A stretch of DNA of 64,000 bases. It comes from an uncultured Nitrospira sp. Its GTDB lineage: Bacteria; Nitrospirota; Nitrospiria; Nitrospirales; Nitrospiraceae. Below are positions 18,179-25,756 of this stretch, piece after piece (the stretch's first letter is position 1; every line of letters begins with the position of its first letter). Where the stretch lies: the NCBI GenBank assembly GCA_902500825.1, contig CABVRX010000006.1, positions 62,001 through 126,000 on the forward strand. The letters run 5' to 3'. Position numbers and translations under genes: made by a program. Under the pieces are notes generated by a model. The model searched no databases. It was not told the DNA's origin and was given only the letters and a program-made list of their open reading frames with translations.

Positions 18179-18418
18179 TTAGTGGCCATTATATTGGCTT
18201 GTCTCACATCTGGCAAGCGATGAACCAGAAGCGTTGGCGCGGTAGCTTTCCCACTCGCCAGAGAACCGATAGGCCAGCACATAGATGCAGGCCGCCGCCA
18301 CGACCGACCAGAGCCCGTTCACTTTTTCGTTTGGATTCATGGCACCCATCACATGGGCAAGGGCCACAGCGCCAAGGATGCCAAGCAGCACCCAGAGCAA
18401 ATTCACAGCCGCTTTCAT
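18179..18418 (-). pseudogene. Truncated duplicate of the cstA 5' end
   Basis: From an ATG at 18418 the minus strand encodes MKAAVNLLWVLLGILG and AHVMGAMNPNEKVNGLWS, closely matching the CstA N-terminus encoded at 17532 downwards. Homology stops after about 55 codons (near 18251), and the frame then runs through unrelated sequence to a stop at 18179. A 44-bp stretch is identical between 17388-17431 and 18262-18305. It is a non-functional stub left by duplication and deletion, or by insertion of the toxin-antitoxin module into a second cstA gene. Confidence 0.85.
18188..18216 (-). promoter_or_regulatory. Promoter of the first toxin-antitoxin pair
   Basis: On the minus strand TTGCCA (18211-18216), a 17-bp spacer and a consensus TATAAT (18188-18193) are seen about 30 nt upstream of the antitoxin ATG. 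A short palindrome, GCCA-N6-TGGC, overlaps the -10 box and could be the antitoxin operator. Confidence 0.7.
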
Positions 18419-18631
18419 GCGCGGCATCCTAACATAAAAGAAAGAAGCGGGCGTGACCAGGCTGCCCTTTGTGCTCGCGGAACGCGGCACGCGTGGCGAC
18501 CTATCCGGTTGCTTAGATTAGTTAATGAGGGTCCAGGTCGAACAAGTTCTGTTTGGCGAAGCTCGTTTGCTGTGCACGAGGACAACTATGGCTATCTCCC
18601 ACTTCCCATAATTTGGTTGTACCGCATCTGA

Positions 18632-18660
18632 TTGACTAAACATCATGAACGGAATATAAG
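18632..18660 (+). promoter_or_regulatory. Promoter of the retron RNA
   Basis: TTGACT (18632-18637), a 17-bp spacer and TATAAG (18655-18660) predict a transcription start at about 18667, exactly where the first self-complementary segment (a1) of the retron RNA begins. The coincidence supports both calls. The stretch 18491-18631 just upstream holds no gene I can support. Confidence 0.75.
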
Positions 18661-18667
18661 AAGTCAA

Positions 18668-18837
18668 CCTCTTAGCTGGGCAAATGTTGCTAATCGCAAC
18701 ATGAGCTCTATGCCGGGTGTATAGCCAGGCTGCAATAAATTGTGTGACTTTCTTCGGGCGGTTCCCGGAGTCTCCTGAACCGCCTGACCAGGCGGTTCAG
18801 GATCCTCCGAAAACCGCCCTACGCTCCAGGTAAGAGG
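18668..18837 (+). ncRNA. Retron msr-msd RNA (template and primer for msDNA)
   Basis: The RNA is bounded by CCTCTTAGCTGG (a1, 18668-18679) and CCAGGTAAGAGG (a2, 18826-18837), which pair at 11 of 12 positions. A TTAGC right after a1 offers the expected branching G. The msr part holds a perfect hairpin, ATGTTGC-TAATC-GCAACAT (about 18684-18702), and a second, CTATGC-loop-GTATAG. The msd part is a long near-perfect hairpin at 18756-18819, with 14-nt inner arms at 18773-18786 and 18789-18802 and outer GGGCGGTT/AACCGCCC arms. This is the standard retron layout and lies directly upstream of the effector and reverse transcriptase, as in Ec86-type retrons. Exact msDNA ends are inferred. Confidence 0.85.
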
Positions 18838-18843
18838 CAAAGG

Positions 18844-18885
18844 AAGCCATCCTGTCTGGTGCAAGCCTCACAGGGTGGCTTTCTC
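18844..18885 (+). terminator. Terminator-like hairpin between retron RNA and effector gene
   Basis: AAGCCATCCTGT (18844-18855) pairs with ACAGGGTGGCTT (18870-18881) with one G-U-compatible difference and is followed by a T-rich run (TTTCTCTTATAATTT). It could end most transcripts after the retron RNA while letting some pass into the protein genes, or simply stabilise the RNA 3' side. Confidence 0.5.
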
Positions 18886-18917
18886 TTATAATTTGCCATC
18901 CTGAAGAGGCACGCTCT

Positions 18918-19808
18918 GTGCGCTTCATCTCAACCTCAAAAATCCACAATCTCGTCAAAAAACTAACTGCATTATTTAAGAGCAAGAGTATATTCCTCAG
19001 TCGCAAACGGCATATCGTGTTTGTATGCGGAGGGAGTTCTCCTCGAAGCGCCCGCATGCGTTTCCTGCGCTATGCCAAAGCGGAGCTTCCAAATGTAACT
19101 TTCTTTTTGGCTGAAGCTGCTGAAAAGGATTGCCTTTCTCATAGCAAACCAACATTCCTCAACCTTTCAGATTTCGAAGAACTAGTTGCAGCAATCGCAG
19201 ATTGCATCATTTTGTTTCCTGAAACACCTGGCGCCATTGCTGAACTAGGGCTCTTTTCAGGCTCGAAGACGGCTCGAAAGAGTCTACTGGTTGCAATTAA
19301 ATCCGAGTATCAGAGCAATGATTCTTTTATTAATCGAGGTCCATTGGCCACAATTGATAAGGAATCATCATTTGGATCTCGCGTTGTTCTTGACTTCCAG
19401 AACCCTGATTTCTCTCACATCAAGCAAAAGCTAGCTCTGCTAGGGAAGTTCCGTAACCGATCTACCTTCAAGCACGAGACTCTTGCAAAAATGTCGAAGA
19501 GCGAAAAGCTGTTTGTGATCTTGGAAATCATAAATGTTTTTCGTGCACTTGCCTTGCCTGAGATCACTGAGATCTTAACCGCAATATTTTCTAAGCCGTC
19601 CGGCAAAGAGTTGCGATATCTCCTTTCAGTTCTTGTCGCTGCAGGTTATGTCACAAGGAAGGGCGCTGACGAAGAGTACTTCGCATCCGCAGAGCCACCT
19701 CACACATTTCTTGAGTATGAAAGAACTGGAATTGAAGAAATCAAGATATCAGTCTTGGACTACTACCAAAATACCGACGCCATCAGATTTAAGCTTCTGG
19801 AGAGCTAG
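18918..19808 (+). CDS. Retron effector: nucleoside deoxyribosyltransferase-like domain plus winged-helix-like C-terminus
   Basis: The 296-aa protein starts at a GTG with GAAGAGG upstream. Residues 32-130 look like the nucleoside deoxyribosyltransferase fold: HIVFVCGGS (CGG at 37-39), then CIILFPETPGAIAELGLFS with the probable catalytic Glu109, then SFINRGPL. The C-terminal third is helical and resembles the small DNA-binding domain of type II-A retron effectors (Ec86/Sen2 type). In those systems the effector is a toxin held inactive by the reverse transcriptase-msDNA complex and released on phage attack. Order RNA-effector-RT and a 3-nt gap to the RT match. Base composition is visibly more AT-rich than the neighbours, suggesting transfer. 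Its substrate is unknown. Confidence 0.85.
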   Translation: MRFISTSKIHNLVKKLTALFKSKSIFLSRKRHIVFVCGGSSPRSARMRFLRYAKAELPNVTFFLAEAAEKDCLSHSKPTFLNLSDFEELVAAIADCIILFPETPGAIAELGLFSGSKTARKSLLVAIKSEYQSNDSFINRGPLATIDKESSFGSRVVLDFQNPDFSHIKQKLALLGKFRNRSTFKHETLAKMSKSEKLFVILEIINVFRALALPEITEILTAIFSKPSGKELRYLLSVLVAAGYVTRKGADEEYFASAEPPHTFLEYERTGIEEIKISVLDYYQNTDAIRFKLLES

Positions 19809-19811
19809 ACC

Positions 19812-20729
19812 GTGTTCCTCCAAAGACTCGCAAAGATTACAGGACTTTCTGAATCCCACATCGCTAAAATTGCGCGAACGGCCAATCATCGCTATCGAAC
19901 ATACCAAATCCCAAAGAGGAGAGGGGGATTCAGAACAATCGATCATCCCTCAAAACATCTTAAGTTTTTGCAAAGGTGGCTTGTGCGAAACATCTTTTCA
20001 CATACCCCAGTACATCCCTCCGTCTACTCGTATAAAGAAGGGATCAGTATTCGTGAACACGCGCGCCTCCATCTCAACAGCAAATACACCCTGCGCATCG
20101 ATTTTCGAGACTTCTTCCCGTCCATTAGATCCACGGATGTCCAAAAGCTACTTATTGAGAACCGTAGCAGGATTCCCGTCCAGCTATCGGAGCGAGACAT
20201 CCGGATTGTATGCGCCCTGTCTTGCAGGAATGACAAGCTCACGATTGGAGCCCCCTGCTCACCAGCAATTTCAAATGCCATCATGTATGAATTCGACAAG
20301 CACTGGAGTCAAAGAGCCCACAGGTTCGATATCATCTACTCTCGCTATGCAGACGATATTTACTTTTCCACGAATCGACCTGGCGTGCTTTCGAAGGTCC
20401 TATCAGAATTGAAAGATGATCTTAAATCCCGCGCCTCACCACGGCTCGTATTGAACGCAGCAAAAACGATTTTCACTTCAAGAAAACGAAGGAGGGTGAT
20501 CACCGGAATAGTTGTCACATCAAACAGGAAACTGTCATTGGGGCGTGAGAAGAAACGACAGCTGAGAACTCTCGTGCATCTATTTAGCCAGCACCAGCTT
20601 GATCGAGACCGAGCGAAATCTTTACAAGGTTTCTTGTCGTATGCATCGACGATAGAGCCTTTGATTATTACCCGCCTCAAAAAGAAATTTGGAACTGAGT
20701 TGATTGCCAAGATTGTCGAAATGCCTTAG
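19812..20729 (+). CDS. Retron reverse transcriptase
   Basis: The 305-aa protein carries the reverse transcriptase blocks: TLRIDFRDFFPSI (motif A, Asp97), TIGAPCSPAISNAIM (motif B), SRYADDIYFST with YADD at 179-182 (motif C), and NAAKTIF. Retron-specific region Y is present as ITG (230-232, usually VTG), and region X as HARLH at 83-87 (usually NAxxH), so its first residue is changed. There is no maturase or endonuclease domain, which excludes a group II intron. It starts at GTG 3 nt after the effector stop. It would synthesise msDNA from the RNA at 18668-18837 using a 2'-5' branch. Confidence 0.93.
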   Translation: MFLQRLAKITGLSESHIAKIARTANHRYRTYQIPKRRGGFRTIDHPSKHLKFLQRWLVRNIFSHTPVHPSVYSYKEGISIREHARLHLNSKYTLRIDFRDFFPSIRSTDVQKLLIENRSRIPVQLSERDIRIVCALSCRNDKLTIGAPCSPAISNAIMYEFDKHWSQRAHRFDIIYSRYADDIYFSTNRPGVLSKVLSELKDDLKSRASPRLVLNAAKTIFTSRKRRRVITGIVVTSNRKLSLGREKKRQLRTLVHLFSQHQLDRDRAKSLQGFLSYASTIEPLIITRLKKKFGTELIAKIVEMP

Positions 20730-20882
20730 CGCCTATACTAAGACACATTCTGAACAATCTTGTTTCCGCTTATCTCACCTCATTGATTCATTTGTAGCCA
20801 GAAACCACACCTCCATGCGATGACTGATTCGACTCACCGACGGATGGACAAGCAGCACGGGCGACGGTATCCTCTTGCAATC

Positions 20883-20913
20883 TTGATGTTTTGCTTCGCT
20901 TCCGTCATATAAG
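20883..20913 (+). promoter_or_regulatory. Candidate promoter abutting the GST-like gene
   Basis: TTGATG (20883-20888) and TATAAG (20908-20913) are separated by 19 bp, and the ATG follows only 4 nt after the -10 box. Transcription would begin at or within the start codon, as seen at several other genes in the window. Confidence 0.45.
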
Positions 20914-20917
20914 CTCC

Positions 20918-21580
20918 ATGCTCACCCTCATCCAATTTCCTTGGTCTCCCTTCTGCATCACGATCAGGTACATCCTGACACGCCATCGTATTCCGTTTCG
21001 GCTCCACAACATCACCTACCATGATCGGGCCCTGATCATCAAAGCGACAAAAGGTCAGGGTCACACAGTGCCCTGCCTGATCGACGGCAAGCATGCCATC
21101 TGTGACCTCACGGATTTCGGACAGGAGGTTGCGCATTACGTGGATCGACGTTACCGGCTTAACCTCTTTCCCAAAGACCTCGATGGGCTACAGCTGATTC
21201 TCTCCCACTATATCGAGAATGATGTGGAGTCGGTGGGGTTCAAGGTGAACGATACGTACGTGATTCCGACCCGCCCTCTCATCGAACGGACGATGCTCAT
21301 TCGTCACAAGGAGCGCAAATTCGGAAGAGAGTGCGTCCGAGAATGGACCACCCACCGACGGTATCTGTGTACGCAGTTTGCGGAACTCTTGAAGCCGATC
21401 GACAGCATGCTGGCACACTCACCATTTCTTCTGACCGATCGCCCGTTGTTCGTCGATTACAATCTCTACGGCGTACTCGGCAACTACCTGTTCAACGGAA
21501 AGACACGATTGCCCAGTCTGAAGCACCTCCGACGCTGGTATCAGGCGATGAATACGGAAAACTATCCTGATTTGTCTTAA
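20918..21580 (+). CDS. Glutathione S-transferase-like protein
   Basis: The N-terminal 80 residues (MLTLIQFPWSPFCITIRYIL, then GHTVPCLIDGKHAICDLTDFGQEV) have the thioredoxin-like fold of GSTs, including a cis-Pro before the substrate-binding turn (TVPCL) and a CxDLTD segment where GSTs read ESxxI. The C-terminal part is helical with FVDYNLYGVLGNYL, matching the GST_C domain. The start at 20918 (220 aa) is preferred over an upstream GTG-like start at 20891. Substrate unknown. It is the first chromosome-like gene after the retron island. Confidence 0.75.
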   Translation: MLTLIQFPWSPFCITIRYILTRHRIPFRLHNITYHDRALIIKATKGQGHTVPCLIDGKHAICDLTDFGQEVAHYVDRRYRLNLFPKDLDGLQLILSHYIENDVESVGFKVNDTYVIPTRPLIERTMLIRHKERKFGRECVREWTTHRRYLCTQFAELLKPIDSMLAHSPFLLTDRPLFVDYNLYGVLGNYLFNGKTRLPSLKHLRRWYQAMNTENYPDLS

Positions 21581-21650
21581 GACATCTACGCGCGCCTTTC
21601 AATTACGGCTCATTCTATTCATCCTGCTTTTTGCTATACTCCTCCGCACC

Positions 21651-22049
21651 ATGCCATCGGACACCCCGGCCTCGCAGCCGAACTGGGAAGATCGCCGCGA
21701 GTTTTATCGCATCACCGTCACTTTACCTATCTGTCTTCAGCCTGAAAGCGACCAGGCTGAGGCGACGCTTATCCAGCGGTCCGTCAACATCAGCGGCGGA
21801 GGCATCGGCGTTACGCTCGACCAGACCTTCGAGGTGAATGAAATTCTCTCCTGCACCCTACTCCTTCCCGGCGAAGTGCTTTTTAAGTCTTACCTCGAAG
21901 TGTTGCGTGTTGATCCCATCACCTACCCATCCAACACCTATCGCCTCCATGGCCGTTTCGCCAGGATGACCAATCAGGATCGAGAACTGCTGATCCGACA
22001 TATAATCCAGTTCCAGCGCGAACACCTCACTAAGCACTACTCCGCCTGA
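21651..22049 (+). CDS. PilZ-domain protein
   Basis: This 132-aa single-domain protein begins with DRREFYRITVTLPICL, where RREFYR fits the RxxxR c-di-GMP-binding motif, and follows with VNISGGGIGVTL, matching the D/NxSxxG motif. PilZ domains bind cyclic di-GMP and pass the signal to partners. A TATACT box at 21635-21640 ends only 10 nt before the ATG. It is one of two adjacent PilZ genes on this strand. Confidence 0.88.
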   Translation: MPSDTPASQPNWEDRREFYRITVTLPICLQPESDQAEATLIQRSVNISGGGIGVTLDQTFEVNEILSCTLLLPGEVLFKSYLEVLRVDPITYPSNTYRLHGRFARMTNQDRELLIRHIIQFQREHLTKHYSA

Positions 22050-22141
22050 GCGGCCACCGCCTTCACTGTGACCAGGATTCCGTTTCGTCCCCGCGAAAGG
22101 GGGATTCATTCTGCCACGCAAGGCCGACTACACTCGCCACC

Positions 22142-22513
22142 ATGGAACCGACACGTCCCTATGTTCGACACCACTATCGAGTTCCGCTCGATGTGCAATA
22201 TCCCGTGATGTTTTCCGATGCGGAAACGATCGCGGAGGGGAAGGTGATGAACCTCACCGTGTTCGGCTGCGCAATCGAGTGTGTCGGCGCCGCGCCTCAG
22301 CGGGCCACCCTCCGCATACGGCTGATCCTCCCGGACCAGGCACAGTCACTCCCGGTCGAAGAAGCGGAAGTCCGATGGGTTCAAGGGAATCGAATAGGGC
22401 TTCAGTTTCATAAAGTGGAGCGGGCGGCGGATTTTCGGCTTCACGGGTTTGTGTGGGATCGGATGGTCGAACGGCTCCGAATGATCACTCAGGAAGGATT
22501 TTCCATCTCTTGA
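22142..22513 (+). CDS. PilZ-domain protein
   Basis: The 123-aa protein starts MEPTRPYVRHHYRVPLDVQYPV, with RHHYR as the RxxxR motif, and has VMNLTVFGCAIECVG, a weaker form of the NxSxxG motif, so c-di-GMP binding is plausible but less certain than for the neighbour. Its 3' end overlaps the convergent UPF0104 gene by 25 nt. A TACACT box at 22129-22134 lies 7 nt before the ATG, compatible with a leaderless mRNA. Confidence 0.82.
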   Translation: MEPTRPYVRHHYRVPLDVQYPVMFSDAETIAEGKVMNLTVFGCAIECVGAAPQRATLRIRLILPDQAQSLPVEEAEVRWVQGNRIGLQFHKVERAADFRLHGFVWDRMVERLRMITQEGFSIS

Positions 22514-23496
22514 TTCTGAGGCACTCTGTTTTTTCCAACCGTTGCCAAACATAACAGTCCGATGCCGATCCACACGAGCTCACGGAACCGCCGCAACAGC
22601 GCGAACGTGATCCCCGTCACGTCACTGTAGCCGAACGCTTGGAGCAACAGGAGATTGCCCGCATCTTGAGCGCCCAGACTGCCGGGGATAAAGAAGGATC
22701 CACCTTTGATAAACACCGCGAGCGCTCCTATGGAGAGAGCAGACGACACACTCATCGAACCGCCGAGTAAATAGATGATCCCGAAGACTTCCATCGATTC
22801 GGCCATCCAGCCCAAAAAGTACACCCCCATCGACACATAAAAGGCCTTTTGATGGTGGCTGTAAAAATTCCGAATCGTCTGGTCGATCGAGCGCAGATGT
22901 TCTTCCTGCGCTTCCAGAGATCGGATTCGTACGCCAAATTTCTTGACCAACGACAGAATCGATGCAAAGAGTCCGCGATGCTGGATAAACACAAACCCTG
23001 CGATTGAACACACCAAGAGTCCGACACTCAGCAGTGCAGCTGTGATCGTCTGTCCTGCCGAGCTTCCGGCACCCAGAATCCAAAAAGCCAGGGCGATTCC
23101 CATGAGGATATAGAACACTTCGGCGATCGTCATGGTCGTCTTCGCAATCACAACGGACGCGGCCCCTTCCGCCATGGGAACGTCATATTTGTTGAGCAGA
23201 TAGACCTTCAGCGGTTCGCCCCCCAGGTAGGCGGTCGGCGTGGTCATATTCACCACTTCGCCGGCGCTCCGAATCGTCAGCAGTCGCCAAAACGGAATCC
23301 TTTGTGCCGCTTGCCCCAACACGATTTTCCACCCATAGGCTTCAACGGAATACATGATGACAGATGGAATCAGGAGGGCGAGCAAGGCTGTCGGACCCAG
23401 TTGCGTCGCGGCCTCATAGATATTGGCGGGACCGATATGCCAGACAAGAAGGCTCAGAACGATGAGGCCCAGGGCTAGTAGGATATAGCGCAACAC
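22489..23496 (-). CDS. UPF0104 / lysylphosphatidylglycerol synthase-type membrane protein
   Basis: This 335-aa protein has about eight membrane segments and the family blocks GEVVNMTTPTAYLGGEPLKVYLL and FIPGSLGAQDAGNLLLLQAFG, typical of the UPF0104 (TIGR00374, flippase-like) proteins related to the membrane part of MprF. Such proteins are often next to lipid head-group genes. The GTG at 23496 (LRYILLALGLIVL) is chosen because upstream sequence, although open to 23679, is the neighbour read out of frame. It follows the CDP-alcohol phosphatidyltransferase by 25 nt and may flip or modify the phosphonolipid predicted for this cluster. Confidence 0.8.
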   Translation of the reverse strand: MLRYILLALGLIVLSLLVWHIGPANIYEAATQLGPTALLALLIPSVIMYSVEAYGWKIVLGQAAQRIPFWRLLTIRSAGEVVNMTTPTAYLGGEPLKVYLLNKYDVPMAEGAASVVIAKTTMTIAEVFYILMGIALAFWILGAGSSAGQTITAALLSVGLLVCSIAGFVFIQHRGLFASILSLVKKFGVRIRSLEAQEEHLRSIDQTIRNFYSHHQKAFYVSMGVYFLGWMAESMEVFGIIYLLGGSMSVSSALSIGALAVFIKGGSFFIPGSLGAQDAGNLLLLQAFGYSDVTGITFALLRRFRELVWIGIGLLCLATVGKNRVPQNQEMENPS

Positions 23497-23521
23497 GTTA
23501 GTCGGATGGCAAACGCGGCAT

Positions 23522-25015
23522 TTATGGCCGAGGAGATGAGATTGCAGATGGGCGGATGACCCAGACCATGGCGCCGGCAAACAGCAAGGAGCCGGCTGCC
23601 GCAAAGAGTAAAAACCAATAGAGTTGATCGAACAGCGCAAAGCCCAGTAAGGCCGCTGAGAAATCGCGGTTGGCGACATTTTTCAGCATGACGTCCGCCC
23701 AGGCTGCATGAGCAGGGGTTCTCCAACCACTCCCCGTTTTAATCTTTTGCGCCTTTTCGACAAGTAGGAATGCGAGGCCGTTGCCGAACACCGCAGCGAC
23801 GCCCAGCGCAAGAGGAACCCAGTCGTCCGCTTGTCCGACGCGCACCGTATAGAGGCCTACGGCGATACCCACAAAAATCGCCATATGCACGATGTTGTCC
23901 AAGACGATATCGAACCAGGCGCCGAACGGCGACTCGGTAAAGGTCAACCGCGCGACTTCACCGTCACAGCAATCAATCACGGCCGCTAATTGAAACAAAA
24001 GCGCTGCCACGATACCGGCGCTGTACGTGCCCATGCCAAACCCAACCGCAGCAACCAGACCGATGAGTCCGGCGAGAACCGTGATGGAATTGGGCGACAG
24101 CCCCATGGCGAGAAACAGGCGTGTGAACCAGCGAGAGACCTTGCGATTGAAATAGCGATCGACGATCCCTTCGAATTCCCCCTTGAGCGAATTGAACAAT
24201 TTCTTTTCAGCTGTTTGGACATCGGACATGGTTCGGACGGGTTGATACCAATGACCCCGCTTCTCTTCGGCTGAGACGACACGCACTCGACCATCCACCG
24301 CGGCCTGCTCAAGCCACTGCTGAATCGGAGGGCTCCCCTTCTGACTCACCGTTTGATTGGCAGTGCTCATCAGACTTGCCGGCACAACCACCAGCTCGGC
24401 GATACGCAAGGCCGGATCGTCGAAACGAGGACGGGCGAAAATCGTCGGGCGACCGGATGAGGCCTTCGATCGCACGCCCTGTACCATGAACTGATCGACT
24501 TGCTGTGGTGGGGCTTGAGAGACCACGATAGCCTGACCGTCCTGGACATCACGCCGCAACCGTTCGATCAACCCTCGGGAGAACACACTCTTGACGCTCG
24601 CAACCAACGCAAAGCCATGCACTTCGGCAGCCAAGGCTTCCCAAGTCCGAGGATCGTCGAGAGGAAATTCACGAATCGGCATCCAACGGACGGGAATCGT
24701 GACGCGCGGCCCTTTACCGAGCGCCTGTTTCAGCTGCTCCTCCTCAGAACCGGAAAGGACGATTAATTGACGAATCCCCGCCCGTTGCAGAGTGAGCACG
24801 GTCCGTTGAAAGAGTCCGATTCCCACGACACTCGTCAGGGGCCCCACGTCGTCGATCTGAGACTCAATCGGACCGCCGAATACCTCGACAGACGGCAGCA
24901 GAATCGCCGTCGCCAATCCGTGGATTTCAGCTCTTCTTTGAAGGGTGCTCTTACTCATGGACAACTGGACCTGCTTGCCGATGGTTCCTTGCGTAGAAAC
25001 TTCCCCATGGAACAC
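23522..25015 (-). CDS. CDP-alcohol phosphatidyltransferase with an N-terminal nucleotidyltransferase-like domain
   Basis: The C-terminal half carries the complete CDP-alcohol phosphatidyltransferase motif, DGEVAR-x8-G-x3-D-x3-D (CDGEVARLTF then GAWFDIVLDN), within about six membrane segments. The first 280 residues resemble a sugar nucleotidyltransferase fold (TAILLPSVEVFGG, VVGIGLFQRTVLTLQRAGI) but lack the usual G-x-G-x-R and PK motifs, so this part is probably not an active pyrophosphorylase. In context it is the best candidate for moving phosphonoethylamine from CMP-aminoethylphosphonate to a lipid. The GTG at 25015 is the longest start; the ATG at 24958 is an alternative. Confidence 0.82.
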   Translation of the reverse strand: MFHGEVSTQGTIGKQVQLSMSKSTLQRRAEIHGLATAILLPSVEVFGGPIESQIDDVGPLTSVVGIGLFQRTVLTLQRAGIRQLIVLSGSEEEQLKQALGKGPRVTIPVRWMPIREFPLDDPRTWEALAAEVHGFALVASVKSVFSRGLIERLRRDVQDGQAIVVSQAPPQQVDQFMVQGVRSKASSGRPTIFARPRFDDPALRIAELVVVPASLMSTANQTVSQKGSPPIQQWLEQAAVDGRVRVVSAEEKRGHWYQPVRTMSDVQTAEKKLFNSLKGEFEGIVDRYFNRKVSRWFTRLFLAMGLSPNSITVLAGLIGLVAAVGFGMGTYSAGIVAALLFQLAAVIDCCDGEVARLTFTESPFGAWFDIVLDNIVHMAIFVGIAVGLYTVRVGQADDWVPLALGVAAVFGNGLAFLLVEKAQKIKTGSGWRTPAHAAWADVMLKNVANRDFSAALLGFALFDQLYWFLLFAAAGSLLFAGAMVWVIRPSAISSPRP

Positions 25016-25036
25016 CCCACCATGGTAAAGACTGTC

Positions 25037-25756
25037 TCATAATCTTGGCAAAACTTCCAATTCAGCTTTTTTTACGTCTTCGATAAAATCGATCTCAGTC
25101 CAGGGCAACCCTCCGATTCGTTCATAACCGACCCGCACGTCCTGAAAATACTGCCGCAGCGCGTCTTCGTACTCCATGTCCCACGATCCTCTGTCGATGT
25201 GGCTACGGAGCGACGAAACGACGCGAGGTGTGTCGGCATGTCGAACTCGAAGAAATCCAACCCCTTCACCGGCGTAGTCGTACCGTTCCGGCATGTTCTT
25301 TGTCAGCGCGACAACTCGCCCCCCCACCGCGACCACCATACATTCTTCACCGGTCTGTTTCACCGACTCATCCATCAATAACGCATTCTCAGAGGGTGAC
25401 GACACCAGACGCCGTAGGATTTCCTGATGGAACAGCACATCGGCATCCATCACGATGGTATCGTCGTCGAGCGCGGTTCGTGCAATCCATAGCGAGGAAA
25501 TGCTGCCTCTGTGAAACTGTTCGTTGACCAGAAACTTCACATCGACGCCGCAGGCATCCTGTTCGACCGCCTCGCGAATCATCTCCTGCTTGTACCCGAC
25601 GACGATCTCCGCCCGGCGAATTCCGACGGAAACCAGAGACTCCAAATAACGACGCAGGAGCGACCGGCCGCCGATCTCGATAAGACATTTCGGACGATGT
25701 TGAGTGACTTCCCACAGGCGCTTTCCCACTCCCGCTGCAAGGATGATTGCCTTCAT
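25037..25756 (-). CDS. NTP transferase, probable phosphonate cytidylyltransferase (PntC-like)
   Basis: The 239-aa protein begins MKAIILAAGVGKRLWEVTQHRPKCLIEIGG, an intact nucleotidyltransferase loop (L-A-A-G-x-G-x-R and PK), with DADVLF as the metal-binding Asp motif. The family includes choline-phosphate and phosphonate cytidylyltransferases. Between an aminoethylphosphonate aminotransferase and a CDP-alcohol phosphatidyltransferase, it would make CMP-aminoethylphosphonate. The ATG overlaps the aminotransferase stop as ATGA. Specificity is inferred from context only. Confidence 0.8.
   Translation of the reverse strand: MKAIILAAGVGKRLWEVTQHRPKCLIEIGGRSLLRRYLESLVSVGIRRAEIVVGYKQEMIREAVEQDACGVDVKFLVNEQFHRGSISSLWIARTALDDDTIVMDADVLFHQEILRRLVSSPSENALLMDESVKQTGEECMVVAVGGRVVALTKNMPERYDYAGEGVGFLRVRHADTPRVVSSLRSHIDRGSWDMEYEDALRQYFQDVRVGYERIGGLPWTEIDFIEDVKKAELEVLPRL

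Noticed and set aside
18664-18864. Short open frames inside the retron RNA region
   Set aside because: They overlap the folded msr-msd RNA on either strand and have no ribosome site or family match.
19812-20729. Group II intron or diversity-generating retroelement RT
   Set aside because: No maturase or endonuclease domain, no intron domains V/VI, and no variable-region/template repeat pair; the retron RNA and NDT-like effector explain the locus.
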